64,000 nucleotides of DNA from contig NZ_VISS01000003.1 of assembly GCF_007827555.1 (NCBI RefSeq), forward strand, positions 1 through 64,000, written 5' to 3'. Every line of letters starts with the position of its first letter. Position 1 is the first letter of the stretch. Of this stretch, positions 26,186 to 35,746 are shown piece by piece. The stretch is from Aeribacillus composti. GTDB taxonomy: Bacteria > Bacillota > Bacilli > Bacillales > Aeribacillaceae. Under the pieces are notes generated by a model. The model did not search any database. It saw only the letters and a list, made by a program, of their open reading frames with translations, and was not told where the DNA came from. The translations under genes and the position numbers were made by a program.

Positions 26186-27314
26186 CCTTCATCGATCCTT
26201 TTGAATAAGGTTGTAGATGCTTTCTTTTTTGCCATTTTCCGCGAATGGCTACGATCACCAGCAATATACAAGGAATAATAATTAAAATCGGCAGCTCAAT
26301 GAACAATGGAAGCTTTTCCTTTAAAAGTTCTTTTTTCTCGATCTCATTTTCCGCACTTACAATTGCAATGACAAAAATCATAATCGCTGCAGGCAGTATA
26401 AAAGGCTGGTGCTTTTGTTTTTTAAACAGCTCCGCCATTCCTACAACTCCTGCATAAAAAAAAATATTTAATTTTATGAAAAGGCCGATAAATAAAGTTA
26501 AAATGACAATCGGATCCATTCTCTGAAAAAAGTCGCCGACATTGATTTTTTGGGCTGTATCAAGCAAAGGAAGATCGGCTAATTCCGTTCCGTACACCCC
26601 AAGCACTGCAATAGTTAATGCAAAAGTCCATGAGACGGCCAAACCGCTGAATAAAACCGATAACGTTCCAATTCGCACACCGTTCTGAGGTTTGTTTAAG
26701 TATGGAAGTATCATGAAAAAGACAACCATTTCGCTATAAGAAATGATAGACGGAAACACCGCTTTGATTAAAGGAAATAAGCCATCTTCTAAAATTGGCA
26801 AAAGATGTATCGGATCAACAATTCCGGAGGCAAACACTAAAAAATTTCCCATTATCCCTAGAGTGATCATGATAAAGAAAAGCAGCTGGGCAACTCTTGC
26901 GAACACTTCAATTCCTAAAAAGCATGAATAAGAAATAAGTAAAACTCCAATCAATAAAACAACTTCAAGAGGCGTTTCAGGCAAAAGATATTTAATGATG
27001 TTATCCCCAGTATCCCGCAATATAAAGCCGGCGATTAAGATAAAATAAAAATTATATATGATTGAAAGCACTGTACCAACAATTTTCCCTGTGTTTTCCA
27101 AAAATATTCCTGTCAAGGTTAGGTTTGGAAAACGATTATAAATTGGACCGTAAATCATTAAAATAAGGAGAATGTTAATTCCGGAAACAACTAACACGGC
27201 GATCCAATTATTTTGCTTTACTTCCAATCCTAGCCCTGTGACAATCAGACTTCCAAATTGAAACAAAAACATAAATGAAAACATCTGTAACCCATCGATT
27301 TTTGCTTTTTCCAT
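26178..27314 (-). CDS. Spore germinant receptor B subunit (GerAB-type transporter)
   Basis: The 378-residue integral membrane protein has about ten hydrophobic helices and belongs to the APC-superfamily spore germination family (GerAB/YndE). The B subunit binds the germinant, usually an amino acid. The ATG at 27314 (MEKAKIDGL) is preceded by GGAAGG; the open frame extends to 27344 without a better site. It starts 27 bp after the GerXC stop. Confidence 0.9.
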   Translation of the reverse strand: MEKAKIDGLQMFSFMFLFQFGSLIVTGLGLEVKQNNWIAVLVVSGINILLILMIYGPIYNRFPNLTLTGIFLENTGKIVGTVLSIIYNFYFILIAGFILRDTGDNIIKYLLPETPLEVVLLIGVLLISYSCFLGIEVFARVAQLLFFIMITLGIMGNFLVFASGIVDPIHLLPILEDGLFPLIKAVFPSIISYSEMVVFFMILPYLNKPQNGVRIGTLSVLFSGLAVSWTFALTIAVLGVYGTELADLPLLDTAQKINVGDFFQRMDPIVILTLFIGLFIKLNIFFYAGVVGMAELFKKQKHQPFILPAAIMIFVIAIVSAENEIEKKELLKEKLPLFIELPILIIIPCILLVIVAIRGKWQKRKHLQPYSKGSMKDE

Positions 27315-27340
27315 ATAAAATTCCTTCCATTTCCCTGCTC

Positions 27341-28537
27341 TCAATCCTCCAGCTTGTTAAGCGGAGGATTGTTGATCGTGCCTGTTCTTCGTATTTTGAC
27401 ATCAACAGTAGTTTTTATTGGAAGTTCAGTGAACGTTTCCTTCCAATGTTTTTTTATTTTTTTCCAATTTTTATAATCGTCCCGATACAACGCTTTTCCA
27501 AAACCGAAAGCATCGACTCGGTAATTTTGCTGAACATTCGAAAGAACTTTTTCAACTTCTTGTTTTATTTTTTCTTCCGTCTTTTTTTCTATCTTCCTTA
27601 TCGTTTTTGTATTTGTTATTGTGAGATTCTTGCATTGTACATCCGCTACATTTCCTTGAGCCTCTATATGAACTTCACCAACGGGATTGCCTTTATGCAT
27701 TTTTGTTTTTAGCTGACTTTTTGCAGAAAAAATGTCAATGCTTATCTTTCCGTCATTCTTGCATGAAATTTCTTCGATCGTCCGATGTACTTTGCCGATA
27801 ATATAATGAAGTCCTCTGCTCTGTTGTTCATCCAGCCAGCCTATTAATCGGTCTTGGTGAAACAAAGCGATTCCTTTAAATTTTAATTTTGCTTCAGGGT
27901 CAATTTGTTCATAATTGGCTTTCGTTTCACCGACTTGCTGATTGCCTTCTACTGATATTCCTGTCAGTTTCACTTCGATCCCTTCGCTGCTTAAATCCGA
28001 TAACAATTGATCAAGAGTTACAGATATTGTCAGCGCCCATTGCTTATCTGATAATTCAAGAGAATTAAAAAGCTGGTTCGCCGGGATATCTTCTAACGCT
28101 GTTAAAACTTTTAAAATATCCCCTGCCTTGGCATCCTTTGCAACAGTTATATAAAAATCTGTTCTCATTTCATGATCGCGTGACAAAAGATCAAGCACCT
28201 CCCCAATTCCCTCTTTTGCTAATTCCTCACCGATTACTAAAATCCGCAAATGAGAAGAGTAAATTCTCCTTGGAACAGCAGTGGTCATTCGCCGTATAGC
28301 TTCAATGATGGTGTGACCTTTCTCTTGATAAGTCATAACAGGAGTTTTATCCCCTTTACTCATCAGCATGGCAATTTGACTAGGGTTTACTATTTGCGAG
28401 GTCACCACATACTGGTCTCCTTCTTTATCGATCCCTAAACCCACTTGAATGGCAATCGTGTTTAATTCTCTTCGGTTCCAGCAGCCGGATAACAACAACA
28501 AAACAACAGCAAATAAAAGCATCTTTTTGAATTTCAT
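27341..28537 (-). CDS. Spore germinant receptor C subunit lipoprotein (Ger(x)C)
   Basis: The 398-residue product begins with a lipoprotein signal ending LLLLSGCWNRRELN, typical of GerAC/YndF, and continues through three Ger(x)C domains (TAVPRRIYSSHLRILVIGEELAKEGI; KGIALFHQDRLIGWL; the C-terminal KIEKKTEEKIKQEVEKVL). It would sit on the outer face of the inner spore membrane. The A subunit that normally starts such operons is missing; the next gene upstream is catE. Confidence 0.92.
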   Translation of the reverse strand: MKFKKMLLFAVVLLLLSGCWNRRELNTIAIQVGLGIDKEGDQYVVTSQIVNPSQIAMLMSKGDKTPVMTYQEKGHTIIEAIRRMTTAVPRRIYSSHLRILVIGEELAKEGIGEVLDLLSRDHEMRTDFYITVAKDAKAGDILKVLTALEDIPANQLFNSLELSDKQWALTISVTLDQLLSDLSSEGIEVKLTGISVEGNQQVGETKANYEQIDPEAKLKFKGIALFHQDRLIGWLDEQQSRGLHYIIGKVHRTIEEISCKNDGKISIDIFSAKSQLKTKMHKGNPVGEVHIEAQGNVADVQCKNLTITNTKTIRKIEKKTEEKIKQEVEKVLSNVQQNYRVDAFGFGKALYRDDYKNWKKIKKHWKETFTELPIKTTVDVKIRRTGTINNPPLNKLED

Positions 28538-28618
28538 TTTTGCTTAACTCCAGCATTTTTATTTCTTGTTAATATTTGCATTTTTCGTTTTTTTATTCTT
28601 AATGCAAGAAAAATTTGC

Positions 28619-28643
28619 ACAAAAAAAAGACGCCAATGCGTCC
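28619..28643 (-). terminator. Terminator of catE
   Basis: On the minus strand GACGC/GCGTC around a 4-base loop followed by eight Ts, 18 bp after the catE stop. It separates catE from the GerXC gene. Confidence 0.8.
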
Positions 28644-28660
28644 ATGTTCATGATCGATTT

Positions 28661-29524
28661 TTAATGAGCTGTCGTTATTCCAATTTGATTTCCGGAAGGA
28701 TCAATTGTGTATATTTTTCCATCTTTTTCAGTTATACGTGCATTTATTTCTTTTAATCTCTTGATCACCTGATCTTTTTCTTCCTTATTCGGCAAAATGA
28801 TTGTGAACCATTTAAGCCCGACACTATTCTCAGGAGGCTTTGGAGCCCCTATACCGTTCCAAGTATTTAACGCAATATGGTGATGGTATTTGCCGCTAGA
28901 AATAAATAATGCATGAGATCCATATTTTGATGTCATTTGAAAACCGAGGCCTTTACAATAAAATTGTTCTGCTTCATCTAAATAGGCAACATGCAAATGA
29001 ACATGACCAATAATGGTTGCTTCAGGCATCCCTTGCCAGCCCTCTGGATCTCTTTCAGAAAATAAATCGTTTATATCTAACGGAATCGTGTCCATCACAA
29101 CTTGATTTTGATTCCATTCCCAATTCGCCGACTTTCGATCAGCATAAATTTCAATGCCGTTTCCATCCGGGTCTGCCAAATAGACCGCTTCACTGACCAA
29201 ATGATCGGAAGCACCCTGCAGCGGATAGTTCATTTGAATGAGATGATAAAGGGCATTAGCTAAATCTTTCCTTTCCGGCAATAAAATGGCAAAATGATAT
29301 AACCCTGTCGTCCGGACTTGTTTTCTTATTACATTATCCGGTTGTTCGACAATCAATAGCGGCTTCTTTCCATCAGCAGAAAAAACGACTTTATTTTCCT
29401 TTTGCTCTAATATTTTAAACCCCAATAAATTGTGGTAAAACGCAATAGATCTCTTAAGATCCTCCACTTTGATCGATACTCCCCCGATATATTTATTGGG
29501 CGAACGATGAAATTCAAGCTCCAT
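28661..29524 (-). CDS. catE: Catechol 2,3-dioxygenase CatE (VOC family)
   Basis: A 287-residue two-module vicinal-oxygen-chelate protein close to B. subtilis CatE (YfiE): shared runs are TGLYHFAILLPERK, LADPDGNGIEIYADR, IIGHVHLHVAYLDEA and GKYHHHIALN. The second module carries the Fe(II) ligands (His in GHVHLH, His in YHHHI, Glu expected near the C terminus but here the matching position in the IDPSGNQIGI segment is not clearly a Glu). B. subtilis CatE protects cells from catechol. Because the last ligand is uncertain, the activity is inferred from family. It is a single gene between the histidine kinase and ger operon. Confidence 0.82.
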   Translation of the reverse strand: MELEFHRSPNKYIGGVSIKVEDLKRSIAFYHNLLGFKILEQKENKVVFSADGKKPLLIVEQPDNVIRKQVRTTGLYHFAILLPERKDLANALYHLIQMNYPLQGASDHLVSEAVYLADPDGNGIEIYADRKSANWEWNQNQVVMDTIPLDINDLFSERDPEGWQGMPEATIIGHVHLHVAYLDEAEQFYCKGLGFQMTSKYGSHALFISSGKYHHHIALNTWNGIGAPKPPENSVGLKWFTIILPNKEEKDQVIKRLKEINARITEKDGKIYTIDPSGNQIGITTAH

Positions 29525-29553
29525 GTATTATCCAATCCCTTCTACAAGATTCT

Positions 29554-30963
29554 TTAGCTTTTGACAGGCAGTTTAATCTCAAATTTCGTTCCTTTGCCTT
29601 TTTTACTTGTCACGTTAATTTCTCCTTGATGCAGGAGCACTAACTGCTTCACAATTGAGAGTCCTAACCCGAATTCCCCGTATTTATTGTTTGTTCTTGA
29701 CAGATCTGCTTTGTAAAATCTCTGCCAAATGTTTTCAATTTCTTTTTCGTCCATTCCGATCCCGGTATCTTCGATTTCAATGATTGTTTCCTTATATCCA
29801 GGTTTCCCACGCAAAAATATTTTTCCGTTTTGTGTAAACTGAATGCTATTTTTAACAATATTGATCAAAATTTGAATGAGGCGATCATAATCAGCATAAA
29901 TGATTTCATTTTCATCCGCTTCAATGATCATAATGTTATTTTTCTCCTCAGCTTGTGAAAGAAGCTGTTCCTTCACAATTTCAAACACATCAATTAACTG
30001 TATAGGTTCTATATTTAGCTTTACTTGATTCGACCGAATTTTTTCATAATCTAAATTTTCATTAACTAGCCGAATCAGCCTTTTTGCCTCTTGGCTTACT
30101 AATTGAATGCCTCTTTCTTTTTCTTCTTCAGGAATCATATCGCTTTTTAATCCTTCAATGACACCGCTGATCGTTGTAAGCGGAGTTTTCAACTCATGAG
30201 AAACATCTGCAATAAACTGTCTCCTTCTTTTTTCAAGCCTGCTTATTTCCTCCTGAGAAGCTTTAAGCTTTTTTACCATTTCATTAAAGTCGCTTGCCAG
30301 CTCACCAATTTCATCGATTTTGGAGGCATTCACCTGGACGTCATAGTTTCCAGATGACACCATTGACGTTGCTTCACGAATCCTCTGAATTCTCCGAACA
30401 TGCAGCTTCGATAAAAGACCGCTTAGCAAAAATGAAACCGTCAACGAAATTAAAATTGTATAAAATAAAAACTGATTAATGTCGCTGATGGTCTCTCTTG
30501 AACCGCTTATCGGCGAAACTAGGAGAACTCCTCCCATCAGCTCCCCGTTCACGATGAATGGCAAAGAAACGAAGGATACCGCCTGATCAAACCGTTTTAA
30601 ATCTTGCTTGACCACGACAATTTTGCCATCCTCCAAACTCTCCCATTCTTTTTCTGACATTGTGAACCGCGGGAAAAAGCCAGCTTCCGGATAAAAAATT
30701 TCGCCTTGTTGATTAAACACACTGAACATAATATTTCGTGTCCTCAGCACCTGCCGGTATTGATCCAAAATCCGGTTTCCGCCCCAATTATCGCGGCTAT
30801 AATCATGTAAAATGTTTTGGCCGTAGGCAATCAATTCTTCTACTTTATTTTGATAAACATAGTTTTCAACATATTTTGCAAAGGAAAAGCTCAAAATCAA
30901 GAATGCAATGACTAAAACTCCTATATGGCTAATAAGCAGCTGATACATATATTTAAGTTTCAT
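29554..30963 (-). CDS. Sensor histidine kinase
   Basis: The 469-residue kinase has two membrane helices (about 10-30 and 165-185) flanking an extracytoplasmic sensor, a HAMP domain, a DHp domain with the phosphorylated His in DVSHELKTPLTTISG, and a HATPase domain (NIVKNSIQF, DTGIGM, GLGLSIVKQLV). Its start overlaps the end of the response regulator by 11 bases. It probably controls the divergent ABC exporter genes at 31827-33952. The signal is unknown. Confidence 0.93.
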   Translation of the reverse strand: MKLKYMYQLLISHIGVLVIAFLILSFSFAKYVENYVYQNKVEELIAYGQNILHDYSRDNWGGNRILDQYRQVLRTRNIMFSVFNQQGEIFYPEAGFFPRFTMSEKEWESLEDGKIVVVKQDLKRFDQAVSFVSLPFIVNGELMGGVLLVSPISGSRETISDINQFLFYTILISLTVSFLLSGLLSKLHVRRIQRIREATSMVSSGNYDVQVNASKIDEIGELASDFNEMVKKLKASQEEISRLEKRRRQFIADVSHELKTPLTTISGVIEGLKSDMIPEEEKERGIQLVSQEAKRLIRLVNENLDYEKIRSNQVKLNIEPIQLIDVFEIVKEQLLSQAEEKNNIMIIEADENEIIYADYDRLIQILINIVKNSIQFTQNGKIFLRGKPGYKETIIEIEDTGIGMDEKEIENIWQRFYKADLSRTNNKYGEFGLGLSIVKQLVLLHQGEINVTSKKGKGTKFEIKLPVKS

Positions 30964-31651
30964 CGTGCTTCACCGATTCGTCGAATTTATATCCCACCCC
31001 CCAAACCGTGTGAAGGAAGTTTTGCGCTTCAGGCCCGAGCTTCTTTCTCAGCCTTTTCATATGGACATCAACCGTTCTTTCATCCCCGTAAAATTGATAC
31101 CCCCATATACTTTCCAGCAACTGCTCTCTCGTAAATACTTGGCGCGGATGTGTGAGAAAATGATAAAGGAGGTCAAACTCTTTTGGAGTTAGGTTATTAA
31201 TCGATTGTCCTTTAAAATACGCTTCTCTTGCATCTTTATCCACTTTAAAGTGTTTGGTTGTCACAATGTTTTTTTGACGAGGTTCTTGCTTGTTATATCT
31301 TCTCGCCACTGCCTTTATTCTCGCCATTAGTGCAATCGGGCTAAACGGTTTCGTGACATAATCATCGGCTCCCATTTCAAGTCCGATCACTTGATCGGAT
31401 TCACTGTCTTTAGCGGTCAGCATGATGATCGGAACGGAGTGTTCTTCTTCTCTTAATTTTCTGCAAAGCGTGACTCCATCCATTCCGGGAAGCATCCAAT
31501 CGATGATGAGCAAGTCCCAATTGCCACTCTTAGCGGATTGGTAGCCTTCAAGTCCATCATGGACAAATTCCCCTTCAATCCCTTCCTTTATAAAAAACAT
31601 ATTTAGCATCGAACAGACGCTTTCATTATCTTCGATCACTAAAATTTTCAT
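30953..31651 (-). CDS. OmpR/PhoB-type response regulator
   Basis: The 232-residue protein has a receiver domain (MKILVIEDNE, phosphorylated Asp in LLIIDWMLPGMDG, Lys in YVTKPFSP) and a winged-helix DNA-binding domain (LTPKEFDLLYHFL, RTVDVHMKRLRKKLG, VWGVGYKF). The start at 31651 follows GGAAGAGA; upstream in-frame ATGs give a tail foreign to the family. It is co-transcribed with the kinase. Confidence 0.94.
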   Translation of the reverse strand: MKILVIEDNESVCSMLNMFFIKEGIEGEFVHDGLEGYQSAKSGNWDLLIIDWMLPGMDGVTLCRKLREEEHSVPIIMLTAKDSESDQVIGLEMGADDYVTKPFSPIALMARIKAVARRYNKQEPRQKNIVTTKHFKVDKDAREAYFKGQSINNLTPKEFDLLYHFLTHPRQVFTREQLLESIWGYQFYGDERTVDVHMKRLRKKLGPEAQNFLHTVWGVGYKFDESVKHDET

Positions 31652-31761
31652 TTCTCTTCCTCCCGCTAAAACAACTCTTATTTTCAAGATAAACGAGTAA
31701 AGAAAGGGAAGCAACTACTTCAACTTCTCTTTTAAAAAATTAAACTTTCGAACATAGATTT

Positions 31762-31778
31762 TTCATAAATTGTTCATA
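31762..31778 (+). promoter_or_regulatory. Candidate response-regulator binding site
   Basis: TTCATA occurs at 31762-31767 and 31773-31778, an 11-bp period direct repeat in the 175-bp divergent region between the two-component system and the ABC exporter. One-turn direct repeats are usual for OmpR-family regulators. Binding is inferred. Confidence 0.4.
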
Positions 31779-31826
31779 TGTTTCCAATATGCTTATCGTT
31801 GACAATCACGAAGGAGGTAAGATTAG

Positions 31827-33263
31827 ATGAATTTTTTTAAAAGGTCGTTGTTAAGCGTATGGGCTAGAAAAGGAAAGAGCCTTTTACAACTGTTTATTTT
31901 CACCATCATTTGCTTACTTGTCCTTTCCGGTCTGGCGATCGAAAGTGCAGCAAAGAAAGCCAGTGATTTAGCGAAGGAAAAGCTGGGAGGAGAAGTGACC
32001 TTGCAGATGGATATGGAAAAAATGCGGAATCAGCAGCAATCGGAAGGTGAACGGACGAGGTTTCAGCTTGAACCCATTCCGGTAAAATCGGCAGAAGAAT
32101 TATCTACATACTCAGAAGTAAAAGGTTATAACTTATATTCGTCGACAAACGGAATTGCTGAAGACTTTGATCCAATTGAAAATGAAGACACAAGTGATTC
32201 GGATGAGGAAACAGAAAACAGAGGTCCCTTTGGGGAAAATGGAAATCCAATGTTTCAGTCTGATGTCAGTCTGCAAGGCGTCGTTTTTACTGATGCTGTC
32301 GAAGAATTTATGAACGGAGATTCTACATTGGTAGAAGGTGAACATATAACCGATCAATCATTAGGAAAAAATGTTGTGGTCATCGAAAAAACATTGGCGG
32401 ATGAAAACGACTTAACTGTCGGTGATACGATTACGGTAAAAGGTGCCAATGAAGAGGAAAAAACGATTGAATTAAAAATCATTGGCATTTATGAGACAAC
32501 CACAAACGAACAAGATCAAGGAATGAATTTTTCTTTTATGAACCCTTACAACAAATTGTACGTTCCATATACTGTCGCGAACACACTGAAAGGTGAAGAC
32601 TATGAAAATACCATTGACCGCGCTGTTTATTACATGAAAGATCCCGCGGAAATAGACTCGTTTATTCAAAAAGCGAAGAAAAATTCGAGCATAGACTTCG
32701 ATACATTCAAGCTTGATGCAAATGATCAGCTATACAATCAAATGGTCGGACCAATCAACAATGTCGCGTCATTTTCAAAAAATGTCGTTTACTTAGTGAC
32801 GATTTCAGGGGCTGTCATTCTTGGACTGATTGTCATGCTGTCAATCCGCGAACGGAAATACGAGATGGGTGTTCTTCTTTCTCTTGGGGAGAAAAGATGG
32901 AAGCTCATCGGTCAATTTGTCGCAGAAATATTGATTGTAGCCGTTCTCGCCATCGGAATTTCAAGCGCATGCGGAAATGTGGTGGCCGGCAAGATCAGCG
33001 ATCAATTATTAGCGCAAGAGCTGGCCCAGCAAGAGCAGATGAATACACCTCCATCCTTTCGACCAGGAATGGGAGGCAGTGTAGGAATGAGAGGGCAAGC
33101 AGCTAACGTGGAAACAATTGATGACTTAGAAATCGCAATAACACCGAAAGATTTAGGCATGCTGTCGTCTATCGGAATGTTAATTGCCGTTTTATCATCA
33201 TTTATTCCATCGCTGTCCGTTTTGCGGCTGCATCCGAAGGTGATTTTAACTAAACAAGACTAA
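31827..33263 (+). CDS. FtsX/MacB-type ABC transporter permease
   Basis: The 478-residue protein has one N-terminal helix (about 15-35), a ~300-residue extracytoplasmic MacB-like periplasmic domain, and three C-terminal helices (about 325-345, 365-390, 440-465) in an FtsX domain (SIRERKYEMGVLLSLGEKRWKL). An acidic insert (about 105-135) follows the first third. Such permeases work with an ATPase like the next gene in antimicrobial-peptide resistance or lipoprotein/peptide export. AAGGAGG precedes the ATG. Confidence 0.9.
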   Translation: MNFFKRSLLSVWARKGKSLLQLFIFTIICLLVLSGLAIESAAKKASDLAKEKLGGEVTLQMDMEKMRNQQQSEGERTRFQLEPIPVKSAEELSTYSEVKGYNLYSSTNGIAEDFDPIENEDTSDSDEETENRGPFGENGNPMFQSDVSLQGVVFTDAVEEFMNGDSTLVEGEHITDQSLGKNVVVIEKTLADENDLTVGDTITVKGANEEEKTIELKIIGIYETTTNEQDQGMNFSFMNPYNKLYVPYTVANTLKGEDYENTIDRAVYYMKDPAEIDSFIQKAKKNSSIDFDTFKLDANDQLYNQMVGPINNVASFSKNVVYLVTISGAVILGLIVMLSIRERKYEMGVLLSLGEKRWKLIGQFVAEILIVAVLAIGISSACGNVVAGKISDQLLAQELAQQEQMNTPPSFRPGMGGSVGMRGQAANVETIDDLEIAITPKDLGMLSSIGMLIAVLSSFIPSLSVLRLHPKVILTKQD

Positions 33264-33280
33264 GAAAAGAAGGGGATCAA

Positions 33281-33952
33281 ATGAGTGCATTGTTGAAATT
33301 TCAAGATGTTAGCTATTGGTATAGCAGAGATCAAAAAAAAGTAGAAATCTTAAAAAAGATCAATATTGATTTTGAAAAAGGTACATTTTACACAATTACT
33401 GGTCCAAGCGGTGCGGGAAAATCCACATTTTTAGCTCTTGCCGGTGCTCTTGATTCTCCAAAAGAAGGGGCTATTTTATACGAGGGCAAGGATTTAAAAA
33501 AAATCGGCTATTCCAAATTTCGCAATCAATACGTCTCAATCGTCTTTCAATCATACAACCTGCTTCCTTATATGACAGCATTGCAAAACGTCGTTGCGGC
33601 AATGGAAATAACGAAATCCTCTAAAAAGCCATATAAACAATTTGCACTAAAAACATTAGAACAAATGGGGATTTCGCAGGACCAAGCAAAGCAAAAAGTA
33701 CTGACACTAAGCGGAGGACAACAGCAAAGAGTTTCCATTGCCCGCGCTCTTTGCTGCGAGTCGCAGTTAATTGTCGCGGATGAACCAACAGGAAACTTGG
33801 ATGAGCAAACATCTAAAGAAATCGTCCGCATTTTTCAAGATTTAGCACATCAAGAGGGAAAATGCGTCATCATGGTGACGCACGATTTAACAATTGCATC
33901 CATCGCCGATGTGAACATTCATTTATCAAATGGAACCTTCCAAATACAATAA
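33281..33952 (+). CDS. ABC transporter ATP-binding protein (LolD/MacB type)
   Basis: The 223-residue ATPase has Walker [10 protein letters not shown], the Q-loop VFQSYNLLP, signature [15 protein letters not shown], Walker [13 protein letters not shown] and the H-loop MVTHD. It starts 17 bp after the permease gene and forms the exporter with it. Its last 60 bases are also present in a second copy at 36067-36125 (see direct repeat). Confidence 0.93.
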   Translation: MSALLKFQDVSYWYSRDQKKVEILKKINIDFEKGTFYTITGPSGAGKSTFLALAGALDSPKEGAILYEGKDLKKIGYSKFRNQYVSIVFQSYNLLPYMTALQNVVAAMEITKSSKKPYKQFALKTLEQMGISQDQAKQKVLTLSGGQQQRVSIARALCCESQLIVADEPTGNLDEQTSKEIVRIFQDLAHQEGKCVIMVTHDLTIASIADVNIHLSNGTFQIQ

Positions 33953-34131
33953 AAAGCTTGGGGTTGTCCAAAAAGTCAAATCCCCATTGAAAACAAACAA
34001 TCATAAACACCGATATATCAACGTTTCTAAAACATTAAAAGGGGCAGTCAATAAGCCGGAAAAACGACTTTGAACTGCCCCGTCTTTTTATTTAGTTTTT
34101 TTTACACATACTTATTTCGTCCGGCATTCAA
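33893..34131 (+). repeat. 239-bp direct repeat, left copy
   Basis: Bases 33893-34131 and 36067-36304 are nearly identical, with only a few substitutions and one single-base indel. The repeated unit consists of the last 60 bp of the ABC ATPase gene, the intergenic hairpin repeat, and the last ~30 bp of the MFS gene. The left copy has the real ATPase end but only a stub of the MFS gene. The two copies bound a ~1.9-kb island. Confidence 0.9.
33960..34081 (+). repeat. GGGGCAGTC-type intergenic hairpin repeat, copy 2
   Basis: A 122-bp unit homologous to 21139-21258 (opposite orientation) and 36134-36254. It opens GGGGTTGTCCAAAAAGTC and closes with an imperfect hairpin GGGGCAGTCAATAAGCCG ... ACTGCCCC (34041-34081) that could terminate transcription from either side. 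Confidence 0.75.
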
Positions 34132-34690
34132 TAGCTTCATCCAAAGTTTGGAAAAGAGAAATCAATTGTAGTAAAGCCGTTTTAAAGTCCATCTCTTTTA
34201 CTTCGTCACATAGAAACAAGAATAAGTTGCCCATGGTCTTTGGATCCTCTTCTTTCCGAAGTTGCCAAGCAATCAAGATATACCGAGTGAAGACAATGGT
34301 AGTATGGCTAATCATCATGTCATAGGAACGACCTTGAAACTCTTTGGCTAAATGTAAAAACGATTTACTGAATTTAAAAAAGGTTTCGATGTCCCAACGC
34401 ATCCCATAGATTCGAACGATTTCTTCATTAGACAGCGTGGTATCTGTACTCAAAATGGCCAGCCATTCACTTTGGTTGTTTCGATTCCGCACAAACACGA
34501 TTTTCACTGGTAAACCCGTATGAAGAGTTACGTGAATCGAGCCGAGTGTTTCTTTTTAGCCAATGTCTCGTTTCGCTTTTCGATACAGTTGTTCCAAGGT
34601 TAAACGTTCTCCGTTGAAGAGATACCGTTGTTTTAGCTGTTTGACCATGCCAATGACAAAAAGGCATGCTCTGTTTAAATTCAAGGTAGG
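34132..34690 (-). pseudogene. IS4-family transposase, C-terminal remnant
   Basis: The minus strand encodes a recognisable IS4/IS4Bsu1-like C-terminal half: LFNGERLTLEQLYRKAKRDIG, then KIVFVRNRNNQSEWLAILS, EEIVRIYGMRWDIETFFK (the YREK-region analogue) and LAKEFQGRSYDMMISHTTIVF. There is an in-frame TAA at 34556-34558, the N-terminal half is missing, and the 3' end stops at the border of the 239-bp repeat, so the last codons (to 34112) come from repeat sequence. It cannot make an active transposase. Confidence 0.85.
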
Positions 34691-35073
34691 TAAAAAAAGG
34701 TATACATATTCGCCCGTCATGGCAAGAGATGAGAGTCCAAAAGCGCTTACGGATGAAATTCAAAAAAATGGTTCGCTAACCTATGACTTACTTCTTTTTT
34801 CAGCGAATCAAAAAAGTTCCCACAAAGTCTTGACTGACTCATGTTATATAGAGGGGTTGAAAACAACATAATACTATAATAACATTAATGGAAATGTATC
34901 CCAATCGCTAAAAACCTACATAAAATTGGAAGTTTAAAGGGGGGATTTTATAGAACAGCTAAAAAGGTTGGAAAATCAAAAATATTTTTAACAATGCTGT
35001 TTTTTATCGGATATGTGATTTCTCTACCTGTTTAAACATTTTAAGAACCAAAAATTGAAAGGCAACGTTTGAT
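34691..35073. other. Stretch without a recognised gene inside the island
   Basis: No frame with a recognisable product. The left part may be further decayed transposase or adjoining sequence. The 35000 region has a short hydrophobic plus-strand stretch (FLTMLFFIGYVISLPV) behind GGGGGGA that stops quickly. Confidence 0.4.
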
Positions 35074-35724
35074 ATGAACCGCATGAAATGTATTTTAGTT
35101 TTGCTTTAATTTTTTCATCTGTAGGAACTGCAGGTATATCTACTCTAAAAGCTTCTCAATTTAAAGATGAGGAGATCATTTATAACCAAGATATTTCTAA
35201 TTTTGAAGTTTGGAAGATGGTGTTTTGATAGATGGCAAATTTTATAGTCCAGAGGAATTTGAGGAGTATTTAAAATCACCTGAGATTGTTGTTTTAAGTG
35301 ATGGTAATGGTGGTTCTTCTATTTAACCTTTCTTTGCATTGGCTCCTGCTATTTATTTTGTTCCTGGTGTTGGTCAAGTTGCATTACTAGCGACTGGTGC
35401 AATAGTAGTTGGTGGGGTTACTATTAAGGCTGGAAGTTGGCTCTATAAAACTATTTCTAACTATTTTAATGATCCTAAAAGAGTAATTGCTTCTAATTAT
35501 GGAATACCACAATCATTGTTAGATTCAAACGGAAAAGTGAAATTAGGTTCTTTTAAAGATAAACACGGGAATACACCTCTAACTAAAATTCTGGTACTTT
35601 TAAAAATGGGAAGTGGTCAGTAGAAAAAGATACAGCAGGACGTGGTGGACGTGTATGGAAATTAAAGAAAGATGGAAAAAGAATAGCTTCTTTAGATAAA
35701 AATGGGAAAGTGTTATCCAAATAA
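35074..35724 (+). pseudogene. Decayed polymorphic-toxin-like gene
   Basis: Joining frames gives one protein: a short signal-like start (MNRMKCILVLL), SSVGTAGISTLKASQFKDEE, DGVLIDGKFYSPEEFEEYLKS, a hydrophobic segment (APAIYFVPGVGQVALLATGAIVVGG), NYGIPQSLLDSNGKVKLGSF, and a C-terminal domain WSVEKDTAGRGGRVWKLK, DGKRIASLDKNGKVLSK. Breaks are visible near 35109, 35228, 35325 and a one-base deletion in an A-run near 35590. The end resembles colicin-E3-like rRNase tails (D..HG....DG..LGSFD..TG..L), with an Arg where the catalytic His would be; this is a pattern-level guess. The next gene could be its immunity gene. Confidence 0.65.
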
Positions 35725-35746
35725 AGAATAGGAGTAGATTTAGTTT

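Noticed and set aside
31799-31804. TTGACA upstream of the ABC permease as a -35 box
   Set aside because: It lies only about 20 bp before the start codon and next to the ribosome site, so no -10 and leader could fit.
34467-34763. 98-codon minus-strand open frame in the IS4 remnant
   Set aside because: It is out of frame with the transposase reading; the proper frame shows IS4 motifs with an in-frame stop.
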